Assembly: GCA_007280935.1 (NCBI GenBank)
Contig: QYQK01000002.1
Span: 1 to 34,605, forward strand
Reading direction: 5' to 3'
Length of the DNA: 34,605 bases
From: Opitutales bacterium
GTDB taxonomy: Bacteria; Verrucomicrobiota; Verrucomicrobiia; Opitutales; UBA953
The notes under the pieces are model-generated. The model was not told where the DNA came from. It searched no databases and saw only the letters and a program-made list of their open reading frames with translations. Positions 9,122-17,040 of the stretch are shown here, piece after piece. The translations under genes were made by a program, and so were the position numbers. Position 1 is the first letter of the stretch. Every line of letters begins with the position of its first letter.

Positions 9122-9149
9122 TATACTCCATACTCGATACTCTATACTC
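9122..9149. repeat. Four tandem 7-bp repeats (NATACTC)
   Basis: Four head-to-tail copies of a heptamer with variable first base: TATACTC 9122-9128, CATACTC 9129-9135, GATACTC 9136-9142 and TATACTC 9143-9149. The array fills the short gap between two convergent genes (DUF1501 ending at 9069 and a sulfatase ending at 9156). It has no hairpin character and no T-tract. Function unknown. Confidence 0.85.
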
Positions 9150-9155
9150 GCCCGC

Positions 9156-10649
9156 TTACTTCCCCGTCTGCTCCCGGTACATCACCTTGAAAGGATTCTC
9201 GGCCGGCCCGACGGCGTTCTCATTGACCATGAGCGGACGACACTCCTTCCACCAGGCATCATGCTTGGCGATCAGGTCAGAGACGACGTCGGGATGCGCC
9301 GAAGCGACGTCAGTCGTCTCCCCATAGTCGGTGCTTAAATCAAAGAGTTCCCACTTCGGACCGGAAGAATTGCCTTCCGTAGCAGCGCCAGCTGACTTCT
9401 TGGCTTTAGCGTTGGCCTTACCCTTGCCGCCACCTGAAGCACCGGCCGAAACCAAATGCCAGCGGGTCGTACGCACGCTCGTACCGGTAAACTTACTCGT
9501 CTCAGGATCGACACCCTTTACCATATTGCCCCAGCGGCCGACGTGCGTGAAGAGTACACGATCCGGCCAGTCGATATCCTGACCCACCTTTGCGGTCAGC
9601 AACCGGACGAGGCTGCGGCCTTCCATCTGGGCCTTCATCTGGTCGGAAGCCGGCGTACCCGTCAGTTCAAGAATCGTCGGAGCATAATCGATATGCGCGG
9701 CCAAGGCCTTGATATCCTGAGGCTGGAATTGCCCAGGTAACCGCCAGAAAGACATGGCTCGAATACCGCCCATGTATGGCGTGCCTTTGCCCGAGTGCAT
9801 CCCCGCGTTGAAGACCTTCACGCCAGCGGTACCGCCGTTGTCGTTCATCAAGACAATCAAGGTGTCTTTGGCGATACCCATGGCCTCAACCTTCGCCAGC
9901 AGCTTGCCGACATTAAGGTCGATATTATGGATCATACCGAAGAAATTTTCGGTATCCTTACCGAGGTTTTTACCTTCATAAATCGCGGCATCTTCTGGCT
10001 TGGCATGATAGGGGCCGTGCGGAGCGTTGGTCGCGATATAAGCGTAAAAAGGACGCTTCGCCGTCACTTCGCCTTCAATCCACGTCGTCGCCTGCTTAAA
10101 GAATTCGTCGGTACAATAGCCCTCGGTCTTCACGAACTTGCCATTATGCAATAACGTAGGGCCATAATATGAATTGCCCGGGACGTCGCCGCAGCTTCCA
10201 GGATAATGCTGTCCGATGCCGCCGGCTCCATGGATATAAACCTCGTCGAAACCGCGCTTGTTCGGTTGATACTCGGCTTCGTCGCCGAGGTGCCACTTAC
10301 CGAAGATACCCGTGCGATAGCCTGCTTTCTGGAGTTGCTGAGTCAATGTCACCGAAGCGAGCGTCATCCGCTCCCGCTCCAAGATGGTATGGGTGATGCC
10401 ATTCTTGAATTCATGTCGGCCGGTCAACAAGGCGCTGCGCGTCGGCGAACAGGTCGGTGATACCTGGAAGTCGACGAAACGGGCGCTTTCGCCGCGAAGT
10501 TTATCGATGTTAGGCGTCTTAAGAACGGGATTACCGTGAGCGCTCAGATCGCCATAGCCTTGGTCATCGGTCAGGATGAAAATGATATTAGGACGCTCGG
10601 CGGCGAGGGTCGCCAGACTGCTCAATAAGAGGGCTACAAGATATCTCAT
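9156..10649 (-). CDS. Secreted sulfatase (arylsulfatase-type, formylglycine)
   Basis: 497 residues with a signal peptide (MRYLVALLLSSLATLAAE). The mature N-terminus has the metal-binding segment NIIFILTDDQGYGD, followed by the formylglycine signature CSPTRSALLTG with C67 as the residue to be oxidised, and KWHLGD near residue 120. LMNDNGGT supplies further metal ligands. Sulfatases of this family hydrolyse sulfate esters and depend on a formylglycine-generating enzyme or anSME encoded elsewhere. The C-terminal region carries a low-complexity Lys/Ala/Gly insert, GGGKGKANAKAKKSAG (about 9410-9450), before the final strand WELFDLSTDYGETTD. ATG 10649 directly follows CCCC and is the first base after a long hairpin (10650-10676). 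The substrate cannot be read from the sequence; sulfated polysaccharide is likely. Confidence 0.92.
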   Translation of the reverse strand: MRYLVALLLSSLATLAAERPNIIFILTDDQGYGDLSAHGNPVLKTPNIDKLRGESARFVDFQVSPTCSPTRSALLTGRHEFKNGITHTILERERMTLASVTLTQQLQKAGYRTGIFGKWHLGDEAEYQPNKRGFDEVYIHGAGGIGQHYPGSCGDVPGNSYYGPTLLHNGKFVKTEGYCTDEFFKQATTWIEGEVTAKRPFYAYIATNAPHGPYHAKPEDAAIYEGKNLGKDTENFFGMIHNIDLNVGKLLAKVEAMGIAKDTLIVLMNDNGGTAGVKVFNAGMHSGKGTPYMGGIRAMSFWRLPGQFQPQDIKALAAHIDYAPTILELTGTPASDQMKAQMEGRSLVRLLTAKVGQDIDWPDRVLFTHVGRWGNMVKGVDPETSKFTGTSVRTTRWHLVSAGASGGGKGKANAKAKKSAGAATEGNSSGPKWELFDLSTDYGETTDVASAHPDVVSDLIAKHDAWWKECRPLMVNENAVGPAENPFKVMYREQTGK

Positions 10650-10676
10650 GGGGATGACTCAGCGTGAGCCATCCCC
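10650..10676 (-). promoter_or_regulatory. Long hairpin abutting the sulfatase start codon
   Basis: On the - strand GGGGATGGCTCA (10676-10665) pairs with TGAGTCATCCCC (10661-10650) around a CGC loop: 12 pairs, one of them G-U in RNA. The stem ends exactly at the ATG (10649) of the sulfatase gene and lies 15 bases downstream of the methyltransferase stop. No T-tract follows, so it is not a standard terminator. It would cover the ribosome landing site of the sulfatase mRNA, so it may gate translation or stabilise a processed 5' end. Confidence 0.6.
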
Positions 10677-10690
10677 GACCGGAAGCAATC

Positions 10691-11497
10691 TCAGGAAACT
10701 CGCCGCTGCAGCCTAAAGGACCGATACGTCATCTCGCCCGAAACCGCGTCACGGTAAAGCCGCGAACCTTTCACGCCGGCGAAATCCATGGCCAAGCCAT
10801 GAAGTAACCGAGGCAGCGCCTGCCGCACCATCGCCTCATAACGCGGGGTATTAAGTTCCATCCCCCGGATGACCTCTGGATTGATCAATCGCATTTGCTC
10901 CAAGCGTAGCAACGGATGGTGCGATAAGGCTCCCACCCATTCGTCGACCCCATTAGGGTAGCGCAAATCGGCGTGACAAAACCAGCCACCGGGCTTCAGC
11001 ACCTTGGCCACCTGAGCCACGAAGCCCGGAAAATCCGGATAGCAATGCGAGGCTTCGACATTGATGACGACATCGAAACTACCGGCTGCAAAGGGCAAAG
11101 CCTGGGCGTCACCCGCCATAAAACTCAAACCAATGACCTGATGATTTTCACGGCAATAACGGATACCTTCGGGATTCAGGTCCAATCCGATATATTCCTT
11201 CGGCCCATGATAACGGGCGAAATACGAAGCTCCGCCGCCATGCCCACAGCTGACCTCCAACACACGCTTACCTCGCAAATCAACCCCGCCAAGCACGTGA
11301 CGATATAGTTGGATATTTGGCCGATCCGCTTCGTCCTCGGTGCGTAGCTCTGGGCGGGGATCATCCAGGCCGTCGAAAGCGTAATTCAGAAAACTGATGC
11401 CTTGCGCCCGCACCCGGCGGGTAAAGAACGGATACCACCATTGCCAAAGCTTCTGACGGAGCTTTGGACGAACCAGGACTTCTTCGATGAGGCCCAT
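10691..11497 (-). CDS. SAM-dependent methyltransferase, Rv2952 (phthiotriolone methyltransferase)-like
   Basis: 268 residues from ATG 11497, which lies 2 bases after the SMUG1 stop. An upstream in-frame start at 11551 would overlap SMUG1 by 52 bases and is less likely. Class I methyltransferase motifs: motif I VLEVSCGHGGGASYFARYHG near residue 75, acidic post-I in YIGLDLNPEGI, GDAQALPFAAGSFDVV, and VINVEASHCYPDF. The strings EVSCGHGGGASY and NVEASHCYP match, from memory, the mycobacterial Rv2952 family that O-methylates phthiotriolone-type lipids; the N-terminal WWYPFFTRR and the GEMTYRSF end also fit. The true acceptor here is unknown; a lipid or polyketide hydroxyl is a reasonable guess. 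Likely cotranscribed with SMUG1. Confidence 0.85.
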   Translation of the reverse strand: MGLIEEVLVRPKLRQKLWQWWYPFFTRRVRAQGISFLNYAFDGLDDPRPELRTEDEADRPNIQLYRHVLGGVDLRGKRVLEVSCGHGGGASYFARYHGPKEYIGLDLNPEGIRYCRENHQVIGLSFMAGDAQALPFAAGSFDVVINVEASHCYPDFPGFVAQVAKVLKPGGWFCHADLRYPNGVDEWVGALSHHPLLRLEQMRLINPEVIRGMELNTPRYEAMVRQALPRLLHGLAMDFAGVKGSRLYRDAVSGEMTYRSFRLQRRVS

Positions 11498-11499
11498 GA

Positions 11500-12294
11500 T
11501 CAGGACCAGACTCCTTGTTCGACTAAAGCCTTGGTCGCGGCTGCCGACCAACCGCGATTAGCGACGGGATTAGCCGGACTCGGGTGCGGCACTTTCGCGA
11601 ATTTCACCGGCAGGCCTGCCAAGGCTTCTTGCGCCCGCGTCTCGGCATAACCGCCGACGCCGACCACGCTCTTAATCTGCAAGGCCTCGACCATCGAGCG
11701 CAGTAACTGGTCACAGGCACGATTTACCGGCGCCATACTTTCGTTCGGTAATTCCTCCGGAATGACATTACGCCCCAACTGGGTGTTCTCTAAAAAAAGC
11801 AAAGGGCAATAATTATGGACGACGTGGTTCGCGAAGAATTTATCCGCCGTGCCGAATCGCTCTTGGCATAGGCCCCAAAGCCGACGCCCGCTCACTTCCG
11901 AACGGTGACAGGCGAAGCCCGTCACTTTCTTCCCCGGGTGCTCGACGTCTGGACGCCCCACGGGTAGTTCAATCCCCATCCAATCCCGGACGGCGGCGAT
12001 CTCACCGAAAGGTACGCCCGTCTGTGCCATTCCGAACGGCCCAGGATTCATCCCCAAAAATAAGATCTTCCTTGGCCCGGCGGCCGCGTAACGCCTTAGG
12101 TAGGCTTCATGTGCCTCCCAGGCGTAATCCAAGGGACGGTAGACGTAATCCGCCGGCGACGGGAAAGAAAGGCCCGCTAATGCCTTACGTAACACATGTG
12201 TCGCTTTGATGACGGCATCCGCTGGCATACACCCAGACAATCCCTGCCCACCCTCGGGTCGAGCCGGAAGGGAGAGCCCGAGGTAAGATTTCAC
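11500..12294 (-). CDS. SMUG1-type (family 3) uracil-DNA glycosylase
   Basis: 264 residues from GTG 12294; an alternative ATG at 12228 would give 242. The GTG is preceded by GGGGGGAAG with 6 bases of spacing, which favours it. SMUG1 motifs are very clear: motif 1 GMNPGPFGMAQTGVPFGE, with the catalytic-site Asn and the uracil-recognition Phe; RRLWG and FFANHVVHNYCPLLFLE in the core; VVGVGGYAE; and motif 2 HPSPANPVANRGW with the catalytic-site His. The enzyme excises uracil and related oxidised pyrimidines from DNA in base excision repair, in the cytoplasm. Length and motif order match the vertebrate and Opitutaceae proteins. The gene is divergent from speA with a 44-base gap and probably shares a transcript with the methyltransferase downstream. 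Confidence 0.95.
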   Translation of the reverse strand: MKSYLGLSLPARPEGGQGLSGCMPADAVIKATHVLRKALAGLSFPSPADYVYRPLDYAWEAHEAYLRRYAAAGPRKILFLGMNPGPFGMAQTGVPFGEIAAVRDWMGIELPVGRPDVEHPGKKVTGFACHRSEVSGRRLWGLCQERFGTADKFFANHVVHNYCPLLFLENTQLGRNVIPEELPNESMAPVNRACDQLLRSMVEALQIKSVVGVGGYAETRAQEALAGLPVKFAKVPHPSPANPVANRGWSAAATKALVEQGVWS

Positions 12295-12300
12295 CTTGCG

Positions 12301-12309
12301 CTTCCCCCC
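12301..12309 (-). promoter_or_regulatory. Ribosome binding site deciding the GTG start of the SMUG1 gene
   Basis: On the - strand GGGGGGAAG precedes GTG 12294 by 6 bases. It supports the GTG over the in-frame ATG at 12228, which has no purine-rich leader. Such a site is unusual in this window, where most genes lack one. Confidence 0.55.
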
Positions 12310-12338
12310 GTAGGTTAAAAAGTCCCCTGTCTACTCAC

Positions 12339-14291
12339 GTGAGCAAACCACAGCCTTGGACTACTAAAGACGCCGAAGAGTACTACGGCTTTAAACGCTG
12401 GGGAGGTAATAACTTCTCCGTCGACCCGCAAGGGCACCTCTGCGTGCACCCTAAGGGCGATCACCGCAAAATCCGGATCACGGATATCGTCAAGGAGGTC
12501 GAAGCCTCAGGCCTTAAACCTCCGCTGACCATCCGTGTCCAAGACCTGCTGCGCCACCGCGTTACGCAGATCAACGAGGCCTTCCGCCGTGCCATCGAAG
12601 AAGAAGATTACACCGGCCGTTACCGCGGCGTCTTCCCAATCAAGGTGAACCAACTCCGCGAGGTCGTGGAAGAAATCCTCGACGCCGGCGAAGAATATGA
12701 TTTCGGCCTCGAAGCCGGCTCCAAGCCCGAACTGATCATCGCGCTCGCTCTACTTGAAAACCGCAAGGCCCTCCTGATCTGCAACGGTTACAAAGACGAA
12801 GAATACATCGAGCTCGCCCTCATGGGCCGCCGTCTCGGCAAACAGACCATCATCGTCGTCGAACAACTTTCCGAAATTGATGCGATCATCCGCATCGCCC
12901 GTCGGATGGGCGTCCAGCCCCACATCGGTATCCGTGTTAAACTGACGACCGCAGGCGAAGGCAAATGGGCGTCCAGCACTGGCGAGAACGCCAAGTTCGG
13001 CCTGACGGCTTCCGAAATCGTCGAAGCCGCGAGCAAACTCTCCAAGGCCAAGATGAAGGATGCCCTGCGTCTGGTCCACTTTCACATCGGCTCTCAAGTT
13101 CCTAATATCGGTACAATCAAGAAAGCCGTCATCGAAGCGACCCGCTTCTATTGCGAATTAAAGCGCATGGGCTTCCCGATGGGGCTCCTGGATGTCGGTG
13201 GTGGTCTCGGTATCGACTACGACGGCAGCCGCTCCGCCTTCGAATCTTCCATGAATTACAGCATGGAAGTCTACGCCCGCGACGTCGTCGCCAACGTTAA
13301 ACAAATCTGCGACGAAAGCGGCGTCGAACTCCCGGACATCGTCTCGGAATCCGGCCGCGCCCTCGTGGCACCGCATTCCATCCTGATTTTTGAAGCCGTC
13401 GACCGCATCACCCGCGACGAAGGCTCCGCCAAACTGCCCAATGGCAAACTTCACCAGGTCATCCGCGAACTGGAAGCCGTCCGTAAGAACAAACGTAAGT
13501 TCGACCCACTCGAACGCTATCACGATGCAAAAGAGAAGCGCGAAGAAGCCCACGCACGCTTTAGCTTAGGTAACCTGCGACTCGAAGACCGCGCCCTCGC
13601 CGACCGGCTTTTCTGGGACATCTGCCGCCAGATTCGTTCCGACTTGGCCCATACTTCCGACGTCCCTGACGAGCTGGCGCGTCTCGACTCAATGCTGGCC
13701 GAACAATACGTCTGTAACTTCTCGGTCTTCCAATCACTGCTCGACCACTGGGCCCTTGATCAGCTCTTCCCGATTGCGCCCATCCATCGCCTCAACGAAC
13801 GCCCCAGCGTCCAGGCTACGCTCGTGGACATCACCTGCGACTCCGACGGTAAGGTCGACGATTTCATCGACCTCGAAGACGTCCGTCACACCCTCTCCCT
13901 CCACCCGCTCAAGGAAGGCCAACCCTACTACATCGGGGCCTTCATGGTCGGCGCCTACCAAGACATCATGGGCGACCTCCATAATCTCTTCGGTCGCGTC
14001 AACGAAGCCCACGTCTTCCTTGAAGATGATGAAGAAGACGGCTTCTACATTGAAGAAAGTATCCCAGGTTACTCCGTTGAACGCATCTTGGGGATGATCC
14101 AATACAACGCCGAAGACCTTTGCCGGATGCTTAAGCGCCAAGTCGATCGCGCGACCAAGGCCGACTCTGTCCGCCCCCGCGAAGGCGTGGCGATGGTGGA
14201 CCTCTACGAACGCCTCATCCGCGGCCGCACCTACCTTATCCCGCAACGCACCGAGACGGTGGTGAAGCGTAAGGTGTCCAAAAAGAAATAA
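12339..14291 (+). CDS. speA: Biosynthetic arginine decarboxylase
   Basis: 650 residues from GTG 12339, the full length of SpeA (about 630-660). It is a PLP fold-III decarboxylase that converts arginine to agmatine, the first step of the agmatine route to putrescine. Visible motifs: WTTKDAEEYYGFKRWG at the N-terminus, GVFPIKVNQLREVVEEI with the PLP lysine K102, LVHFHIGSQ near 245, the glycine-rich LDVGGGLGIDYDGS near 285, SESGRALVAPHS near 345, and the active-site DITCDSDGKVDDF near 505. GAFMVGAYQDIMGDLHNLFG near 560 is the conserved C-terminal barrel segment. The basic tail ends VKRKVSKKK. It has no polyamine-gene neighbours, so it stands alone between SMUG1 and a terminator-like hairpin. There is no clear Shine-Dalgarno before the GTG. 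Confidence 0.97.
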   Translation: MSKPQPWTTKDAEEYYGFKRWGGNNFSVDPQGHLCVHPKGDHRKIRITDIVKEVEASGLKPPLTIRVQDLLRHRVTQINEAFRRAIEEEDYTGRYRGVFPIKVNQLREVVEEILDAGEEYDFGLEAGSKPELIIALALLENRKALLICNGYKDEEYIELALMGRRLGKQTIIVVEQLSEIDAIIRIARRMGVQPHIGIRVKLTTAGEGKWASSTGENAKFGLTASEIVEAASKLSKAKMKDALRLVHFHIGSQVPNIGTIKKAVIEATRFYCELKRMGFPMGLLDVGGGLGIDYDGSRSAFESSMNYSMEVYARDVVANVKQICDESGVELPDIVSESGRALVAPHSILIFEAVDRITRDEGSAKLPNGKLHQVIRELEAVRKNKRKFDPLERYHDAKEKREEAHARFSLGNLRLEDRALADRLFWDICRQIRSDLAHTSDVPDELARLDSMLAEQYVCNFSVFQSLLDHWALDQLFPIAPIHRLNERPSVQATLVDITCDSDGKVDDFIDLEDVRHTLSLHPLKEGQPYYIGAFMVGAYQDIMGDLHNLFGRVNEAHVFLEDDEEDGFYIEESIPGYSVERILGMIQYNAEDLCRMLKRQVDRATKADSVRPREGVAMVDLYERLIRGRTYLIPQRTETVVKRKVSKKK

Positions 14292-14300
14292 GCACCAAAG

Positions 14301-14328
14301 GAGCCGGACTTAGTCCAGCTCTTCTTTT
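14301..14328 (+). terminator. Probable terminator after speA
   Basis: GAGC-c-GGAC (14301-14309) pairs with GTCC-a-GCTC (14313-14321): eight pairs around one mismatch and a TTA loop, followed by TTCTTTT (14322-14328). It begins 9 bases after the speA stop. Confidence 0.7.
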
Positions 14329-14368
14329 GCCTTACATTCTAACCGTGCTCACTTGCCCGCGCGCCCCT

Positions 14369-14386
14369 CTTGGCCTTTAGGCCAAG
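14369..14386. other. Hairpin spanning the stop codon of the flavin reductase-like gene
   Basis: CTTGGCC (14369-14375) and GGCCAAG (14380-14386) form a perfect 7-pair stem around TTTA. The stop codon of the - strand gene at 14377-14862 lies in the loop. No T-tract follows on either strand, so it is not a canonical terminator. It may protect 3' ends between the convergent speA and flavin reductase transcripts. Confidence 0.6.
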
Positions 14387-14862
14387 ATTAACTTCAACCG
14401 CTTCAACTCATCCAAGGTAAGCGGTTCGGCTTCCCGCAAGTTCTCATAGGAGTCGACGTGCGCGAGCCAGGCCCAGTGATCGCCGCAATCCAACCGCTCC
14501 ATGAACTTGAGCCGCAAGATTGCCAGGACGCCCTTGAGTTTATAAAGCCCATCGCCAACGTGCTCGATTTGATCTCCGAGTTTGGCGATTTTATCCATCG
14601 TGTTACCGGTCTTCTTGCCAAGCAGATTGACATGGTTTGCTTGATCCACCGCCATATAATTCAATAAGCCAATCGGATTCACTTCGAGATTTTCCAAAGT
14701 TTTGGTATCCTTGAAGATCCCCACGATGAAGCGCTTAGGCTTCATCGAAATCGGGGTGACGTAACTGCAGATATTTAAATTACCGCGACCGTTCGCCGTC
14801 GTGGAAAGACTGTAAATCGGACCGTCGACACGGTTCCATGGTTTGACGCGAATACCAGGCAT
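14377..14862 (-). CDS. Flavin reductase-like / FMN-binding split-barrel protein
   Basis: 161 residues, start ATG 14862. The N-terminal half has the pattern of the flavin reductase-like split barrel: PIYSLSTTANGRGNLNICSY, VTPISMKPKRFIVGIFKDTKTLENLE, then NPIGLLNYMA. In the family this region binds FMN and forms dimers; members reduce flavins with NAD(P)H or are uncharacterised flavoproteins. The C-terminal part (GLYKLKGVLAILRLKFMERLDCGDHWAWLAHVD, in pieces) resembles the strand that closes the barrel and carries a conserved His. No signal peptide, so cytoplasmic. It is transcribed divergently from the MenH-like gene. The specific substrate is not visible. Confidence 0.78.
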   Translation of the reverse strand: MPGIRVKPWNRVDGPIYSLSTTANGRGNLNICSYVTPISMKPKRFIVGIFKDTKTLENLEVNPIGLLNYMAVDQANHVNLLGKKTGNTMDKIAKLGDQIEHVGDGLYKLKGVLAILRLKFMERLDCGDHWAWLAHVDSYENLREAEPLTLDELKRLKLILA

Positions 14863-14920
14863 AGAGGGTATTTTTTAGAGTCAATCTGCCCCCCGTTTGT
14901 TCCCATATTTTGGCTGTCTT

Positions 14921-15739
14921 ATGGATAATCTAAAGGTTAACCTAACGCCCTCACTGACGGGCTGCCTGCGAACTCCTCGACCCTCTACCTGCGCCCCAGC
15001 CACCATGCCCCCTATCGTCGCATTACATGGCTTTACGGGCTCAAGCTGGGACTTTTCCGCCCTACGTTCTTGCCTGCCACCCGACCGGTCGCTCATCACT
15101 CCCGACTTCCCAGGTCACGGCTCCTTGCGCGACCTCACCGCCACCACGGCGTATTCGCTGGCCAATCACCTGAACATCATCGATCAAGCGGCCGGCACGA
15201 GCGGCCCCATTACGCTTTTAGGGTATTCGATGGGCGGTCGACTGGCCCTCCACTGGGCCATCGCCCACCCTGAGCGCATCGCCCGACTCATCCTGATCGG
15301 CGCCAGCCCCGGTCTAAAAACCGCCGAAGAACGCCAGGAGCGCCAACTCGCAGACGCCGCCCTCGCCACTTTCATTCGAACCCAGGGTCTGGACGCATTT
15401 TATAAGTATTGGCACCATCAACCTTTCTTTCACTCGCTTTTCAAACTGCCCACCGAGCGACTCCATCCACTCCTAGCTCAAAGAGCGCTCAATCATCCAG
15501 AAGCCTTGGCTTTAAGCCTGGAAAACGTCGGCACGGGTACCCTTCCCTCACTTTGGCATCGACTGAAAGAAGTCCGTTTTCCCGTTGATCTTATCACGGG
15601 CGAGTTTGATCCGAAATTCACTGAGCTAGCTCACGCAATGGGCGCACACATGCCGCGAGCTCGTCTCAGCGTCGTCGAACAGGCCGGCCACGCCGTCCAT
15701 CTCGAACAACCTGGCGACCTGGCGGCACTCCTGAGTTAA
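14921..15739 (+). CDS. menH: Alpha/beta hydrolase, MenH-like (SHCHC synthase)
   Basis: 272 residues from ATG 14921. The homologous core begins at PPIVALHGFTGSSWDF, so ATG 15005 (244 residues) or TTG 14897 are also possible starts; none has a Shine-Dalgarno. Alpha/beta hydrolase signatures: the oxyanion loop LHGFTGS, TPDFPGHG, the nucleophile elbow LLGYSMGGRLAL with the catalytic Ser, acid Asp in TGEFDPKF, and the catalytic His in EQAGHAVHLEQP. LHGFTGS, GYSMGGR and the IGASPGL segment followed by Glu/Arg-rich residues are typical of MenH, which makes 2-succinyl-6-hydroxy-2,4-cyclohexadiene-1-carboxylate in menaquinone synthesis. No other men genes are nearby, so a different esterase activity is possible. 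The stop overlaps the convergent DUF1501 stop by four bases. Confidence 0.8.
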   Translation: MDNLKVNLTPSLTGCLRTPRPSTCAPATMPPIVALHGFTGSSWDFSALRSCLPPDRSLITPDFPGHGSLRDLTATTAYSLANHLNIIDQAAGTSGPITLLGYSMGGRLALHWAIAHPERIARLILIGASPGLKTAEERQERQLADAALATFIRTQGLDAFYKYWHHQPFFHSLFKLPTERLHPLLAQRALNHPEALALSLENVGTGTLPSLWHRLKEVRFPVDLITGEFDPKFTELAHAMGAHMPRARLSVVEQAGHAVHLEQPGDLAALLS

Positions 15740-17040
15740 GCGAAGATTCCGAGGACGGGTTTACCTTTATTTCCGATGACCATCGGGCGACCAGCTGGCG
15801 TCAGGATCTCTTGTTCGACTGGGAGACCCGCTGCGTGTGCAATGGTGGCATGGAAATTACCCACGGTGACAGGGTCTTTTTCCGGCCCATATCCTTTGGC
15901 GTCGCTCGTTCCATGGACATAACCGCGCTTGACTCCACCGCCGGCCAAGACCGTTGAGAAGACCAAAGGATGGTGACCGCGACCACCGCCCACAAATTCT
16001 GGCTTGCGACCGAACTCCGTGGTGACGGCGACCAAGGTAGAATCTAAAAGTCCGCGGGCTTCAAGGTCTTCAATCAGTGTCGCGAAAACGTGGTCAAACT
16101 CACCCCCGCGATCAGCCATGCTATCATCCAAGGTCTTGTGCATGTCCCAACCACCGCTGGATACTTCGACAAAACGAACGCCGTTTTCTACCAGACGTCG
16201 GGCGAGCAAGCAGCCTTGGCCGAATTTGCTCTTACCATAGCGTGCGCGCGTCTCCTTGGTTTCCGAATTCAGATCGAAGGCCTTAAGATCCGTGCTCTTC
16301 ATCAGCTGGAAGGTGGTATCGTAAAACTCGTTATACGCTTTCACGTTTTCATCCGCCGCTTTTTTGCCGAAGCCGGCGTCTAAGGCGATCAGAAGTTCGG
16401 CGCGCTTGGCTTGCACTTCTTCTGACTCGATGCTTTTCGTATTCATCAAGCCGTCTTCGGGACTCAGGATTGGCAGAGGTGAGTGCGAAGCAGGGAACCA
16501 ACCGTTACCGTGATTCGCCGAGCGATTGATGGCCACGGAGGATGGCAAAGTCTTATGGCTACCACCGAGGTAATGTTGCGCCCAAGCACCTAATGTGGGG
16601 TGCTGAACGGTCCCACGCCTTTCAAAACCGGTCCGCATCAGGTAGGCGGCCGAGGCGTGCACACCGACCTTGGCGGTCATGGAACGGATGACGGTAATTT
16701 TATCGGCTACCCCGGCGGTCTCCGGCAGGTAAGAAGTCAGTTGGAAATCCGCCCGCGTCGGAATGGGCGTTCCTGGTCCTTTGCTTTCACCCTTCTTCGG
16801 ATCGAAGGTGTCGATGTGCGACATCCCGCCCGCGAGCTCCAGGAAGATCACGCGCTTCGCCTTACCGAAGCCTGGCAGACCTGCGTTCGGCACCGCCGCC
16901 CCCTGCTTTTCCGCCGCATCGGCGACGCGCGAAAAGAAAGGCAAGACACTCAGGCCGAAAGAAATCTTCGCACAACGTTCGATGAAGGTACGGCGGTCTT
17001 CGGGTGTCCGAAGTTGATTCGCAAAGGTAGGTGAGATCAT
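15736..17040 (-). CDS. DUF1501 family protein (shorter subtype)
   Basis: 434 residues. The N-terminus EDRRTFIERCAKISFGLSVLPFF has a Tat-like RR pair (R16-R17) and a hydrophobic stretch, so Tat export is probable. Landmarks: AKRVIFLELAGGMSHIDTFDPKKGE near residue 60, ITVIRSMTAKVGVHASAAYLMRTG (in parts), NGVRFVEVSSGGWDMH near 290, and VAVTTEFGRKPEFVGGGRGHHP near 340. The ending IGNKGKPVLGIFA differs from the two longer paralogues. The start ATG 17040 overlaps the PSD1 stop (ATGA on the - strand), and its TAA overlaps the MenH TAA on the other strand. Function unknown, expected to act with the PSD1 partner at 17037-19199. Confidence 0.92.
   Translation of the reverse strand: MISPTFANQLRTPEDRRTFIERCAKISFGLSVLPFFSRVADAAEKQGAAVPNAGLPGFGKAKRVIFLELAGGMSHIDTFDPKKGESKGPGTPIPTRADFQLTSYLPETAGVADKITVIRSMTAKVGVHASAAYLMRTGFERRGTVQHPTLGAWAQHYLGGSHKTLPSSVAINRSANHGNGWFPASHSPLPILSPEDGLMNTKSIESEEVQAKRAELLIALDAGFGKKAADENVKAYNEFYDTTFQLMKSTDLKAFDLNSETKETRARYGKSKFGQGCLLARRLVENGVRFVEVSSGGWDMHKTLDDSMADRGGEFDHVFATLIEDLEARGLLDSTLVAVTTEFGRKPEFVGGGRGHHPLVFSTVLAGGGVKRGYVHGTSDAKGYGPEKDPVTVGNFHATIAHAAGLPVEQEILTPAGRPMVIGNKGKPVLGIFA

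Noticed and set aside
11498-11551. Longer start for the methyltransferase
   Set aside because: It would overlap the SMUG1 gene by 52 bases and add residues with no family match; ATG 11497 lies 2 bases after the SMUG1 stop.
14897-14929. Promoter with TTGTTC and GATAAT ahead of the MenH-like gene
   Set aside because: The spacing is about 21 bases, too long for a normal sigma-70 promoter, and the second box overlaps one candidate start codon.
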